Assembly: GCF_037811135.1 (NCBI RefSeq)
Contig: NZ_CP149130.1
Span: 4,242,501 to 4,306,500, forward strand
Reading direction: 5' to 3'
Length of the DNA: 64,000 nt
From: Aeromonas rivipollensis
GTDB lineage: Bacteria; Pseudomonadota; Gammaproteobacteria; Enterobacterales; Aeromonadaceae
Shown here: piece by piece, positions 39,629 through 47,790 of the stretch
How positions within the stretch are numbered: the stretch's first letter is position 1
Layout of the letters: each line of letters opens with the position of its first letter
Program-made: the position numbers and the translations under genes
The notes under the pieces: generated by a model
Seen by the model: only the letters and a program-made list of their open reading frames with translations
What the model was told of the DNA's origin: nothing
The model's database searches: none

Positions 39629-39658
39629 TCCCCAACAGACCACAGGAGGAAAACACCG

Positions 39659-41728
39659 ATGAATTCCTGGCTACGCGCCCTGCTCTATCTGTTTGCCTTC
39701 CTGCTGCTGTTCGTCTGGGTCGGCCTCGGCCTGTTCGACGCCGAGCGGGCCAAAGGCCCCATCGCCAGCTGGATCAGCCAGCAGACCGGCGTGCCTGTCA
39801 CCATAGGCCGGCTGGTGTTCAACCCGCTTCACCCCTACACCCTGCTGGCGGAGCAGGTGCAATATGGGGATGCGGTGCAGCTGGAGAAGATCTATCTGGA
39901 GATAGACAACATCGACTGGCTGAACCGGGACGTGCGCATCGCCCACCTGGATCTCATCCGCCCCGTCATCAAGTTGCCACTCCCCAACCAGCTACCGACC
40001 CTGCCGGTGCACTCCCTCACCATCAGCGACAGCACCATAGACAACCTGAGCCTGCAGAGCGAGGCTTTGACCCTGCGCGGTCTGAGCGCCACCCTGAGCG
40101 ACTGGGAACTGATCGATCCGAAACGCCAGCCCCAGGCCAACCTCAGCCTCGGCATCAACCAGCTGGAGACGCCGCAGCTCACCCTGGCCCGCCTCAGCCT
40201 CAAAGGGCGACTGGAGGGGCAGGTGTTGAGCACGGACAAGCTGACCACCAACCTGTTCGACGGTCTGCTGGAAACCGGCATGGTGCTGAACTGGCCGGAT
40301 CGCAGCCTGCAACTGCACGCCTTGAAGGCCCGTGGCATGCGGGTCGAACTGGGGGACATCCCTCAGGGTGAATTCCCCCTGCACCGCATCACCCTGGATC
40401 GGGGCCAGCTCGATCGGGTCAGCGTCAACGCCATAGAGCAGGAGCTCTCCCTCAACAACTTCAGCGGCCAGCTCACCGCCTTCGACTGGCAGGCGGGCAG
40501 TCAGCCAAGCGGCTATTTCTCCGGCACCCTGTCAGATCTCGGCCGCGGCCTGTTCCAGCTGGAAGCCATAGAGGGCAAGCTCGCCTTCTCCCCCCGGCAG
40601 ATCGATGCCGAATTGCGGGGCAAGGCATACGAAGGGGAGTTCAATGTCGAGCTTGCCCTCGACACCCAACTGCAAAAGCTGACTCTCAAGGACATGGCCC
40701 TGAGCGGCATGGACATCAGCCTGCCGGAAGGGTGGTGGCTGGAGTGGCAAGGCGGGCGCCCGCAGCAGATCGACGTACGCAAGCTGGCCTTCGACAAGCT
40801 CAAGGTGCTCTCCTTCGACGACACCCTGCCCCTCTCCCTGACCGGCTGGCAGCTCTATCTGAGCGATCTCAGCCTGAGGGGCAACCAGCCGGGCCCGCTG
40901 CTGGGCAGAGCCCGCATCGAGAGCAAGTGGTTCGAGCTGGTGTGGGATGGCTTGAGTGCCCGCAACGGCGTGCTGGACGGGGAGCTGACCCCCAGCGCCT
41001 GGCAGCTCAACAGGCTCAGCAGCGAGCTGCCGGATGAGGGCTCCCTCAGCCTGAGCGGCCAATGGGGCAAGGTGCCCGGGCAGGAGAGCCGCCTGCAACT
41101 GCAGGGCAGGCAGCTGGATCTGGAGAAATGGGGCGAACTGCTCCATGCCCCCGTCTCGCTGGCGGGCAAGGTGGATCTGGTGACGGATCTACAGGCCGAT
41201 CTGGCCCCGCAGCCGGAGCAGGCCGCCGGCAACTGGCGCCGCACCTTGCAGGGCAGCCTGAGCCTGGAGGCCAGGGATCCCTTCTGGGACAAGGTCGGGA
41301 TAGACCCCCTGCTGGATAACTGGTTCAAGGAGGCGACTCCGCCCACCCTGACCCCCGAGACCCTGTGGCAGGCGATGCAACAGGGGGATACCCCCTTCTA
41401 CCACATCAAGCTGAAGGCCAGGGCCGAGCAGGGCAAGCTCCAGATCGAGCAGGGCGGAGCCTCCACCATCACCCATCTGCTGGCGTTGCAGGGCGGGGTC
41501 GATCTCGCCAGCAACCAGTGGCAGCTGGATCTCGGCGTGCTGAACAAGCGGCGCTGTGCCGAGTTGCTGGCGCTCTGGCGCGGCCCCCTTGAGAGTCCGG
41601 CCCTGGAATGGCGCTTCCCGACCGAGGAAGCCGCTTGCGACTGGGAGACAGGTGTACGCTACCCTGCCCAGGGGCGCAGCGGCCCGCTCCGGCGACCGCA
41701 GACGCCCCCGGCCACAGCGGCGCAATGA
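39659..41728 (+). CDS. AsmA-like envelope protein
   Basis: 689 residues. A single N-terminal transmembrane helix (about 5-24, LRALLYLFAFLLLFVWVGLG) anchors a large beta-rich periplasmic region. The part just after the membrane (GPIASWISQQTGVPVTIGRL, then VFNPLHPYTLLAEQVQYG) is the AsmA N-terminal pattern, and the central part has repeated L-x-G/D-x-L strands as in AsmA/TamB proteins, which are thought to bridge the envelope in phospholipid transport. An AGGAGG ribosome-binding site precedes the ATG. It lies right after the duplicated recG end and converges with madA. Confidence 0.8.
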   Translation: MNSWLRALLYLFAFLLLFVWVGLGLFDAERAKGPIASWISQQTGVPVTIGRLVFNPLHPYTLLAEQVQYGDAVQLEKIYLEIDNIDWLNRDVRIAHLDLIRPVIKLPLPNQLPTLPVHSLTISDSTIDNLSLQSEALTLRGLSATLSDWELIDPKRQPQANLSLGINQLETPQLTLARLSLKGRLEGQVLSTDKLTTNLFDGLLETGMVLNWPDRSLQLHALKARGMRVELGDIPQGEFPLHRITLDRGQLDRVSVNAIEQELSLNNFSGQLTAFDWQAGSQPSGYFSGTLSDLGRGLFQLEAIEGKLAFSPRQIDAELRGKAYEGEFNVELALDTQLQKLTLKDMALSGMDISLPEGWWLEWQGGRPQQIDVRKLAFDKLKVLSFDDTLPLSLTGWQLYLSDLSLRGNQPGPLLGRARIESKWFELVWDGLSARNGVLDGELTPSAWQLNRLSSELPDEGSLSLSGQWGKVPGQESRLQLQGRQLDLEKWGELLHAPVSLAGKVDLVTDLQADLAPQPEQAAGNWRRTLQGSLSLEARDPFWDKVGIDPLLDNWFKEATPPTLTPETLWQAMQQGDTPFYHIKLKARAEQGKLQIEQGGASTITHLLALQGGVDLASNQWQLDLGVLNKRRCAELLALWRGPLESPALEWRFPTEEAACDWETGVRYPAQGRSGPLRRPQTPPATAAQ

Positions 41729-41781
41729 CGAACAAGGCCTCATCATGAGGCCTTGTTGCTAACGGATGCCGGACGACGGGG

Positions 41782-42690
41782 TCAGTGTCCCGCCCGCTTG
41801 ATGGGCAGCACCACATACTGGCCGACAAACTCCACCGCCAGTTTGCGGCCGCTGAACAGCTGCACCCGCAGACTGAACTTGGCGGACTCCCCGTTCTTCA
41901 GCGGCGCCAGCACGGCGGGCATCCCCTCCCGGGCGACCCTGGCCTCCGGCTCCTCGCTCACGGGTCTGTAATATTTGATGTTGCCCTCCGCCAGCACTGT
42001 ATCCCCGCCCAGACCGGCCTCCTTGAGCTGCAGCCAGATGAGGCCCCAGCCCGCCAGTACGCACTGGCTGTAGATGCTGCCGGCGAACATGGTGTCGTGG
42101 ACGTTGAGGTTGGCCGCCAGGTTGGCCTTGAGGTGGAAGGTCTGGCCATCGTAGTGGGTGATGTGCACCCCCATCTTCTCGCTGATGGGGATCCCCCTCG
42201 ACCAGCGGGTGGTGAGATCCTGACACCACTCGGGGCGATACTGGATGGTCTGCAGCGGACTGATAGATTTGATCATCTGTCGATGGGGAATACGACCGAA
42301 GGAGACGGGCCCCTCACCCACCTCGAGAAAACCGCACCTGCGATAGAACTCCACCGCCTCCTGGCGTGCGTTCATCACCAGCCGTTTCACCTTCTCGTCC
42401 CGGGCAAGCTGTTCGAGATCTTCCACCATGCGGGCCCCCAGCCCCTGACCGCGAAACTCCGGGCGCAGCGCCATAAAGCGGATCTGGGCCTCGTCACCCC
42501 CGATGAAGAGGCGACCAACGGCAATGGGGGTACCGTCTTCGGCCAGCATCAGCCGATGAATGGCGACGGTATCGTATTCGTCACGCTCGGAGCCCACGGG
42601 CAGATTGAAGGGCTTGCGTAGGAGTTCCCAGCGTAACTGGTAGTAGGCATCCAGCTCGGCTGGAGTTTGGGGGGTGACTACCCGGTACAT
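41782..42690 (-). CDS. madA: MadA (YiiD): GNAT domain fused to a hotdog thioesterase-like domain
   Basis: 302 residues from ATG 42690. The N-terminal GNAT domain (about 1-145) has VGRLFIGGDEAQIRFMALRP and the acetyl-CoA loop EFRGQGLGARMVEDLEQLAR. The C-terminal hotdog region includes ISEKMGVHITHYDGQTFHLK and NLNVHDTMFAGSIYSQCVLA. E. coli YiiD has the same architecture and is reported as a malonyl-ACP decarboxylase (MadA) that helps start fatty acid synthesis. The start is fixed by AAGGAT 6-8 nt upstream and by NLPVGSERDEYD matching E. coli LRKPLHQPKGSERD. Two extra copies of the 5' end lie upstream (42708-42934). E. coli order yihY-dtd-yiiD is retained with insertions. Confidence 0.9.
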   Translation of the reverse strand: MYRVVTPQTPAELDAYYQLRWELLRKPFNLPVGSERDEYDTVAIHRLMLAEDGTPIAVGRLFIGGDEAQIRFMALRPEFRGQGLGARMVEDLEQLARDEKVKRLVMNARQEAVEFYRRCGFLEVGEGPVSFGRIPHRQMIKSISPLQTIQYRPEWCQDLTTRWSRGIPISEKMGVHITHYDGQTFHLKANLAANLNVHDTMFAGSIYSQCVLAGWGLIWLQLKEAGLGGDTVLAEGNIKYYRPVSEEPEARVAREGMPAVLAPLKNGESAKFSLRVQLFSGRKLAVEFVGQYVVLPIKRAGH

Positions 42691-42707
42691 AAAGAGATCC
42701 TTGAGTT

Positions 42708-42812
42708 TGCGCCGACGGGCAGATTGAAGGGCTTGCGTACCAATGCCGCCCAGCGCAGCTGGTAGCAAGAGTCCAGCTCGGCTGCCGTTTGAGAAGTGAC
42801 TACCCGGTACAT
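42708..42812 (-). pseudogene. Truncated copy B of the madA 5' end
   Basis: From ATG 42812 the frame reads MYRVVTSQTAAELDSCYQLR and on to FNLPVGA, where it joins the leader of the true madA start. It shares the AAGGATCTCTTT leader with the true gene exactly. The joined frame encodes 44 residues and stops at 42678, i.e. 10 nt inside the true madA coding region (42690), so ribosomes finishing it would terminate beside the real start. It differs from copy C by few changes (P/S, Y/C, E/A), which look like decay. Confidence 0.8.
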
Positions 42813-42829
42813 AAAGAGATCCTTGAGTT

Positions 42830-42934
42830 TGCGCCGACGGGCAGATTGAAGGGCTTGCGCACCAATGCCTCCCAGCGCAGCTGGTAGTAAGAGTCCAGCT
42901 CGGCTGCCGTTTGAGGAGTGACCACCCGGTACAT
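42830..42934 (-). pseudogene. Truncated copy C of the madA 5' end (outermost)
   Basis: ATG at 42934 with AAGGATGTCGCT before it. The frame starts MYRVVTPQTAAELDSYYQLR and holds RWEALVRKPFNLPVG, an undamaged homologue of the madA N-terminus, one codon longer than the true copy in that segment. It then joins the copy-B leader and stops at 42800, 10 nt past the copy-B ATG. Repeat unit 122 bp (ATGs at 42690, 42812, 42934). The original promoter of madA is probably upstream of this copy. Confidence 0.8.
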
Positions 42935-42985
42935 AGCGACATCCTTGAGTTACACTGGTCGAAAGCCATCTTGCCGTGCAAATTC

Positions 42986-43639
42986 ATGGACTTCAATCTG
43001 CAAGCGTACCAAGCCGACCACTTATTGCACCTCAGCGCCAAACCCGAACGCCGCCTCTCCATACTGGAAAATGCCCGCCACCGCTGGCTGGAAATGGACG
43101 GTGTGGTGCAATCCGCCATGAGCCTGAACCAGCCGGAACACCTCTGCCTGCCCCATCAACAGAGCATCGCCGAGCGGCTGCCCGCAGAGGCGAGCCGGAT
43201 CCTGGAGCTGGGGTTGGGAGGGGGGGATCTCACCCGCCATCTGGGGGCGCGCTGGCCCGAGGCCCGCCACGACTGCGTGGATCTGGACGCCGAGATCCTC
43301 ACCCTGTTCCAGCAGTTCTTCCAGGACGCCTCGCAGCGCCCCCCTAGACTGCATCATGCGGACGCCCTGCACTTCCTGCTCCAGAGCCAGGACGCCTACG
43401 ATCTGGTACTGCTGGACTTGTTCAGCCAGGACGGCAATCCCCTGCTGCTGTTCCAGGCGCCCATCTATCAGGCGCTGGCCAGATGCCTGCGCGGCACCCT
43501 CATCGTCAACCTGCTGCCACGGACCCATCTCGAACTGGCGCTGGCCAAAAGGCTGGCCGAGGAGTGGATCGGCCCCACCAACGCCCACGGGGTACCGGGT
43601 TATCGCAACGTCATATTGCACGCCACCAATCTCGCCTAG
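42986..43639 (+). CDS. Spermidine-synthase-like SAM-binding protein
   Basis: 217 residues from ATG 42986 (MDFNLQAYQADHLLHLSAKP). The N-terminal RRLSILENARHRWLEMDGVV and VQSAMSLNQPEHLCLPHQQS resemble the substrate-gating region of spermidine synthases; the SAM motif ILELGLGGGDLTRHLGARWP and acidic strand CVDLDAEILT follow. The DLVLLDLFSQDGNP segment is like the catalytic loop. No partner speD lies nearby, so polyamine synthesis cannot be claimed. It sits between dtd and madA on the opposite strand, a position where E. coli has no gene. Ribosome-binding site weak. Confidence 0.8.
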   Translation: MDFNLQAYQADHLLHLSAKPERRLSILENARHRWLEMDGVVQSAMSLNQPEHLCLPHQQSIAERLPAEASRILELGLGGGDLTRHLGARWPEARHDCVDLDAEILTLFQQFFQDASQRPPRLHHADALHFLLQSQDAYDLVLLDLFSQDGNPLLLFQAPIYQALARCLRGTLIVNLLPRTHLELALAKRLAEEWIGPTNAHGVPGYRNVILHATNLA

Positions 43640-43733
43640 GGCCTGTTGCGAGCCCTCACTCTTGCTGGCGGATCGCCGCAAGAGCCCTCGGCAGGGTGAA
43701 AAGCCAGCGCAGCCCGGGCGCCAGCAATGACAC

Positions 43734-44171
43734 CTACACCCGCAGCCAGAAGGTCACGGGGCCGTCGTTGAGCAGCCTGACCTTCATATCGGCGGCAAAA
43801 CGTCCTGTCTCGGTCGGCATGCCGCCCTCCTTGGCCCGGGCAACGAAGTAGTCATAGAGCCGCTCGGCATCCGCGGGATGGGCACCGCCGGAGAAGCTGG
43901 GCCTCATCCCCTTGCCGGTATCCGCCGCCAGGGTGAACTGGGAGACCACCAGCAGGCTGCCCCCGACCTGGCCCACATTGAGGTTCATCTTGCCCTCTGC
44001 ATCGGAGAAGATGCGATAGCCGCTCACCTTGTGCAGCAGCTTGTCGGCCTTGGCTTCATCGTCCCCCTGCTCTACCCCGAGCAGCACCAGCAAACCCTGG
44101 CCTATGGCTCCGGTTACCTCCCCCTCGACGGTCACGCTGGCCTCTGACACCCGCTGGATCAATGCAATCAC
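43734..44171 (-). CDS. dtd: D-aminoacyl-tRNA deacylase
   Basis: 145 residues, the E. coli length. Hydrolyses D-aminoacyl-tRNAs (and mischarged glycyl-tRNA(Ala)), protecting translation. The two signature motifs are [20 protein letters not shown] (active-site SQFTL) and the cross-subunit Gly-cisPro motif in [14 protein letters not shown]. coli places dtd between yihY and yiiD (madA); here yihY copies lie on one side and a spermidine-synthase-like gene on the other. Confidence 0.97.
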   Translation of the reverse strand: MIALIQRVSEASVTVEGEVTGAIGQGLLVLLGVEQGDDEAKADKLLHKVSGYRIFSDAEGKMNLNVGQVGGSLLVVSQFTLAADTGKGMRPSFSGGAHPADAERLYDYFVARAKEGGMPTETGRFAADMKVRLLNDGPVTFWLRV

Positions 44172-44192
44172 ATCCCTCTCCTCTCAAAACAG

Positions 44193-44228
44193 AACGACCG
44201 CCGCCGTCGTCATGACGGGGCGGTCGTT
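44193..44228. other. Hairpin between the yihY tail copies and dtd
   Basis: AACGACCGCC (44193-44202) pairs with GGCGGTCGTT (44219-44228) around a 16-nt loop. No U-run follows on the minus strand. It may be a weak terminator for yihY or a leader element of dtd. Confidence 0.5.
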
Positions 44229-44299
44229 GATGCTACCAATAAATGCCCTGCCCGAGCCAACGCCTTTCCCGCCAGGGTCGGCGCTATATCAGGCAAGCC

Positions 44300-44430
44300 T
44301 CAGGCCAGCCCTCGTTGCCGGGCTTCTCATACTCTCCAAGGCAGGCAGTGGTTTTCGCACCGAGCAACACCACCAACCAGCTCAAGTGTTTACAAAGGCC
44401 CAGACGAACAGAATGGATATCGGTGCCAAC
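44300..44430 (-). pseudogene. Truncated copy C of the yihY 3' end
   Basis: On the minus strand this repeats the last ~45 codons of yihY with frameshifts: [20 protein letters not shown] then PGNEGWPE. Its upstream half (about 46 nt, beginning GTTGGCACCGATATCC) is identical to copy B, while its downstream half differs from both B and the true gene at many sites. It looks like a divergent, decaying homologue. Confidence 0.75.
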
Positions 44431-44432
44431 AC

Positions 44433-44564
44433 TCAGGCCAGCTCCTCGTTGCCCGGTTTCTCGTATTCCCCCAGGCAGGCGGTGGTCTCCGCACCGAGCA
44501 AGACCACCAACCAGCTCCAGTGTTTACAAAGGCCCAGACGAACAGAATGGATATCGGTGCCAAC
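44433..44564 (-). pseudogene. Truncated copy B of the yihY 3' end (mosaic)
   Basis: Its 3' half (the ~80 nt encoding [27 protein letters not shown]) differs from the true yihY end at about one position, while its 5' half is identical to copy C. It is therefore a mosaic of the true end and copy C. The stop is followed after 2 nt by copy C, and copy B begins 14 nt after the true yihY stop. Period to the true end is 146 bp and to copy C 133 bp. Confidence 0.75.
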
Positions 44565-44578
44565 AATGAGCGGCTGAT

Positions 44579-45475
44579 TCAGGCCAGCTCCTCGTTGCCC
44601 GGTTTCTCGTATTCCCCCAGGCAGGCGGTGGTCTCCGCGCCGAGCAAGACCACCAACCAGCTCAGATAAACCCAAACGAACAGAATGGGGATGGTCGCAA
44701 GAGCGCCGTAGATGGCCTGATAGGAAGGGAAGTTGGTGATATAGATGGAGAAGCCGCGCTTGGCCAGCTCGAACAGGGTGGCCGCCACCAGGGCGCCGAT
44801 CAAGGCGTGGGTCAGCCGCACCTTGCAGTTGGGCACCACGGTATAAATAAGCAGGAAGCCGAACACAGAGAACAGGAAGGGCAGGCTGCGCAACACCAGG
44901 TAGCCGGCGCCAAACAGGCTGTCAGCGGCAAACAGCTTCAGCGACAGTATGTAGGAGGAGATGGCGAGGCTGGCCCCGATGAGCACCGGACCCAGGGTCA
45001 GTATCATCCAGTACATGGCAAAGGCCTGGGCCAGAGGTCGATTCTGGGTCGAACGCCAGATGTAGTTGAGGTTCTTGTCGATGGCCGAGATCAACATCAG
45101 GGCCACCACTATCAGGGCGCCTATGCCGACCGCAGTGGTGTTGGTGGCATTGGCCACGAAGCCGTCTATGTACTCCTTGAGCATCTCGCCGGCGGTGGGC
45201 ACGAAGTTGTGATAGACGAACTGTTCCATCTGCTGTTTCAGGGTCTGGAACACCGGGAAGGCCGACATCATGCCGAACACCACTGCGACCATGGGCACCA
45301 GAGAAAGCAGGGTCACATAGGCCAGGTAGCCGGCGGTGACCGTCAGCCTGTCCTGCTGGAAACGGCCCCAGACGAACTGGGCGAAATGGGCACCATCATG
45401 GCGCAAGAAGGAGACTGCGTGGGCCAGACGGCCGCGGATTTGCTGCTGCATCTTGATTCTCGTAAGCGTCATCAT
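44579..45475 (-). CDS. yihY: YihY/BrkB-family inner-membrane protein
   Basis: 298 residues with about six transmembrane helices. It starts [20 protein letters not shown] and contains [20 protein letters not shown] and the conserved C-terminal [20 protein letters not shown] and [12 protein letters not shown]. It was once named rbn (RNase BN), but that activity belongs to another gene; its role is unclear. The start is uncertain because tandem ATGs and a later ATG lack a good ribosome-binding site. Its last ~45 codons are repeated twice directly downstream, before dtd. Confidence 0.92.
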   Translation of the reverse strand: MMTLTRIKMQQQIRGRLAHAVSFLRHDGAHFAQFVWGRFQQDRLTVTAGYLAYVTLLSLVPMVAVVFGMMSAFPVFQTLKQQMEQFVYHNFVPTAGEMLKEYIDGFVANATNTTAVGIGALIVVALMLISAIDKNLNYIWRSTQNRPLAQAFAMYWMILTLGPVLIGASLAISSYILSLKLFAADSLFGAGYLVLRSLPFLFSVFGFLLIYTVVPNCKVRLTHALIGALVAATLFELAKRGFSIYITNFPSYQAIYGALATIPILFVWVYLSWLVVLLGAETTACLGEYEKPGNEELA

Positions 45476-45576
45476 GCAGATATTGTGTCAGATAGGGTGC
45501 CCATCTGACCACCCATGAGCCGGTTCGCGGTCATCACCATCGACCATACCGGGGTGAGAACCCACCGCACGACCAT

Positions 45577-45603
45577 AAAAAAAGAGGCCATAAGGCCTCT
45601 CTT
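45577..45603 (-). terminator. Rho-independent terminator of typA
   Basis: AGAGGCC (45583-45589) and GGCCTCT (45594-45600) pair across ATAA; on the minus strand a U7 tract (45577-45583) follows. It lies 26 nt after the typA stop. Confidence 0.9.
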
Positions 45604-45628
45604 TGGTCTGTCGATGAACAGCTATCGA

Positions 45629-47440
45629 TCAAGCACGACCGGCGCGCTTGCGATCCATCTCGGTCAGCAGTTTCTTGCGGATACGGATGGCCTTGGGAGT
45701 GATCTCTACCAGCTCATCATTGTCGATGAACTCGAGAGCCTGCTCCAGGGTCATGCGGATCGGCGGAGTCAGCACCTGGGCTTCGTCGGTACCGGAGGCA
45801 CGCATGTTGGTCAGCTGCTTGCCTTTCAGGCAGTTGACGGTCAGGTCGTTGGAACGGGAGTGGATCCCGATCACCTGGCCTTCGTACACTTCGGTCGCGT
45901 GACCGATGAACAGACGACCACGGTCTTGCAGACCGAACAGGGCGAAGGTCAGGGCCTTGCCGGTAGCGTTGGAGATCAGCACGCCGTTCTGACGCTCACC
46001 GATGCTGCCACCCTTGTGCGGACCGTAATGGTCGAAGGTGTGGTACAGCAGGCCGGTACCTGAAGTCATGGTCAGGAACTCGGTCTGGAAGCCGATCAGG
46101 CCACGGCTCGGGATCATGAAGTCCAGACGGACACGACCCTTGCCATCCGGGGTCATGTTGGTCATCTCGCCCTTACGCAGGCCGAGTTGCTCCATCACGG
46201 AACCCTGGTGGATCTCTTCCACGTCTACGGTAACGGTTTCGAACGGTTCTTGCAGAACACCGTCAACGGTACGCAGGATAACTTCCGGACGGGATACCGC
46301 CAGCTCGTAACCTTCGCGACGCATGTTTTCGATCAGGATGGACAGGTGCAGTTCACCACGACCGGAGACACGGAACTTGTCCGGATCTTCGGTCTCTTCC
46401 ACGCGCAGGGCCACGTTGTGGACCAGCTCCTGGTTCAGACGCTCCAGGATGTTGCGGGAGGTCACGAACTTGCCTTCTTTACCGGCGAACGGTGAGGTGT
46501 TGACCTGGAAGGTCATGTTCACGGTCGGCTCGTCGACGGAGAGCGGCGGCAGAGCTTCGACGGCGTTGTTGTCACAGACAGTGTCGGAGATCTTCAGCTC
46601 GCCCAGACCGGTGATGGCGATGATGTCGCCCGCTTGCGCGTCGGCCACTTCGGTACGGGACAGACCCAGGTAACCCAGCACCTGACCGACTTTACCGGTA
46701 CGGCTCTTGCCGTTGGCACCGACGATGGTGACCTGCTGGTTGGTCTTGACGCGACCACGGGTGATACGGCCGATACCGATAACACCGACGTAGGAGTTGT
46801 AGTCCAGCTGGGAGATCTGCATCTGGAAACCACCGTCGGCATCAGCCGCAGGTGCTTCCACGTTGTCGACGATGGCCTGGAACAGGGGTTCCATGTTCTC
46901 GGACGGTACGTCCTGATCCATGGTGGCCCAACCGTTCAGTGCAGAGGCGTACACAACCTTGAAGTCCAGTTGCTCATCGGTGGCACCCAGGTTGTCGAAC
47001 AGATCGAAGACCTGATCCATTACCCAGTCAGGACGAGCACCCGGACGGTCGATCTTGTTGATGACCACGATCGGCTTCAGACCCTGGGCGAATGCCTTCT
47101 GGGTCACGAAACGAGTTTGCGGCATAGGGCCGTCAACGGCGTCGACCAGCAGCAGCACGGAGTCAACCATGGAGAGCACGCGCTCAACTTCACCACCGAA
47201 GTCGGCGTGTCCCGGGGTATCAACGATGTTGATGCGGTAGTCGTTCCAGCGGATCGCAGTGTTCTTGGCGAGAATGGTGATGCCACGTTCCCGTTCCAGA
47301 TCATTGGAGTCCATGATCCGTTCCTGACCTTCGCTGGTGCGATCCAGAGTGCCGGATTGCTGCAGCAGCTTATCAACCAGAGTCGTTTTGCCGTGGTCAA
47401 CGTGCGCAATAATCGCAATATTGCGTAAATTCTCTAACAT
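45629..47440 (-). CDS. typA: Ribosome-associated GTPase TypA/BipA
   Basis: 603 residues (E. coli 607). An EF-G-like GTPase that binds ribosomes and aids 50S assembly at low temperature and under stress. G1 is [10 protein letters not shown]3 DTPGHADF and G4 NKID, all near the N-terminus; the C-terminal domain is BipA-specific ([20 protein letters not shown]). It begins [20 protein letters not shown] at ATG 47440. Divergent from glnA, as in E. coli. Confidence 0.97.
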   Translation of the reverse strand: MLENLRNIAIIAHVDHGKTTLVDKLLQQSGTLDRTSEGQERIMDSNDLERERGITILAKNTAIRWNDYRINIVDTPGHADFGGEVERVLSMVDSVLLLVDAVDGPMPQTRFVTQKAFAQGLKPIVVINKIDRPGARPDWVMDQVFDLFDNLGATDEQLDFKVVYASALNGWATMDQDVPSENMEPLFQAIVDNVEAPAADADGGFQMQISQLDYNSYVGVIGIGRITRGRVKTNQQVTIVGANGKSRTGKVGQVLGYLGLSRTEVADAQAGDIIAITGLGELKISDTVCDNNAVEALPPLSVDEPTVNMTFQVNTSPFAGKEGKFVTSRNILERLNQELVHNVALRVEETEDPDKFRVSGRGELHLSILIENMRREGYELAVSRPEVILRTVDGVLQEPFETVTVDVEEIHQGSVMEQLGLRKGEMTNMTPDGKGRVRLDFMIPSRGLIGFQTEFLTMTSGTGLLYHTFDHYGPHKGGSIGERQNGVLISNATGKALTFALFGLQDRGRLFIGHATEVYEGQVIGIHSRSNDLTVNCLKGKQLTNMRASGTDEAQVLTPPIRMTLEQALEFIDNDELVEITPKAIRIRKKLLTEMDRKRAGRA

Positions 47441-47593
47441 TCTCGCCTCAAATCACCGGGTAAAATTGGGCGCTAATTGTACTCTCGCCTTTGTGATCTG
47501 CCTAGCAGAATTGCAGACCATTCGCGTACAACAAGGGATCTGGATCATGGACCCCGCGCCAAAAGCCTGCTTAGATGGTCTTGACACGTAGGC

Positions 47594-47608
47594 GCACCAC
47601 GATGGTGC
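47594..47608. promoter_or_regulatory. NtrC-type site upstream of glnA
   Basis: GCACCA-CGA-TGGTGC is a perfect inverted repeat close to the NtrC consensus (TGCACCA..TGGTGCA). It lies about 110 bp upstream of the sigma-54 promoter at 47717, a usual enhancer distance. A half-site-like TTGCACCA follows at about 47616-47623. Confidence 0.7.
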
Positions 47609-47716
47609 ACCAAAACGATCCAAGGTTGCACCACTTTGAGGCGCAGCCAAGCATGAAAGCGGGAGTCCCGACAGCCTGAAAGGGTGCAAATGCCCTGAAA
47701 TCAAGCTGTCACAAAC

Positions 47717-47733
47717 TTGGCACGATACTGGCT
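47717..47733 (+). promoter_or_regulatory. Sigma-54 promoter of glnA
   Basis: TTGGCACGATACTGGCT has GG and GC separated by exactly 10 nt, matching the -24/-12 consensus TGGCAC-N5-TTGC. It lies about 60 nt before the glnA ATG and downstream of the NtrC-type site. Confidence 0.8.
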
Positions 47734-47790
47734 TATGTGAATGTGATGACGCATTCACCCAAAGAGTTTTAACACCGGAGGTTACTTAGC

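Noticed and set aside
42590-42960. Tandem repeats near madA as a CRISPR array
   Set aside because: Units are 122 bp, contiguous without spacers, and decode as the madA N-terminus; no cas genes are present.
42691-43119. Start of madA at 43119 (445-residue product)
   Set aside because: The extra N-terminal part reads through the two truncated 5' copies out of frame; homology begins at ATG 42690, which has its own ribosome-binding site.
44433-44675. 80-residue minus-strand frame spanning the yihY tail as an independent gene
   Set aside because: It starts out of frame inside yihY and only ends in the duplicated tail copy B; it is a by-product of the duplication.
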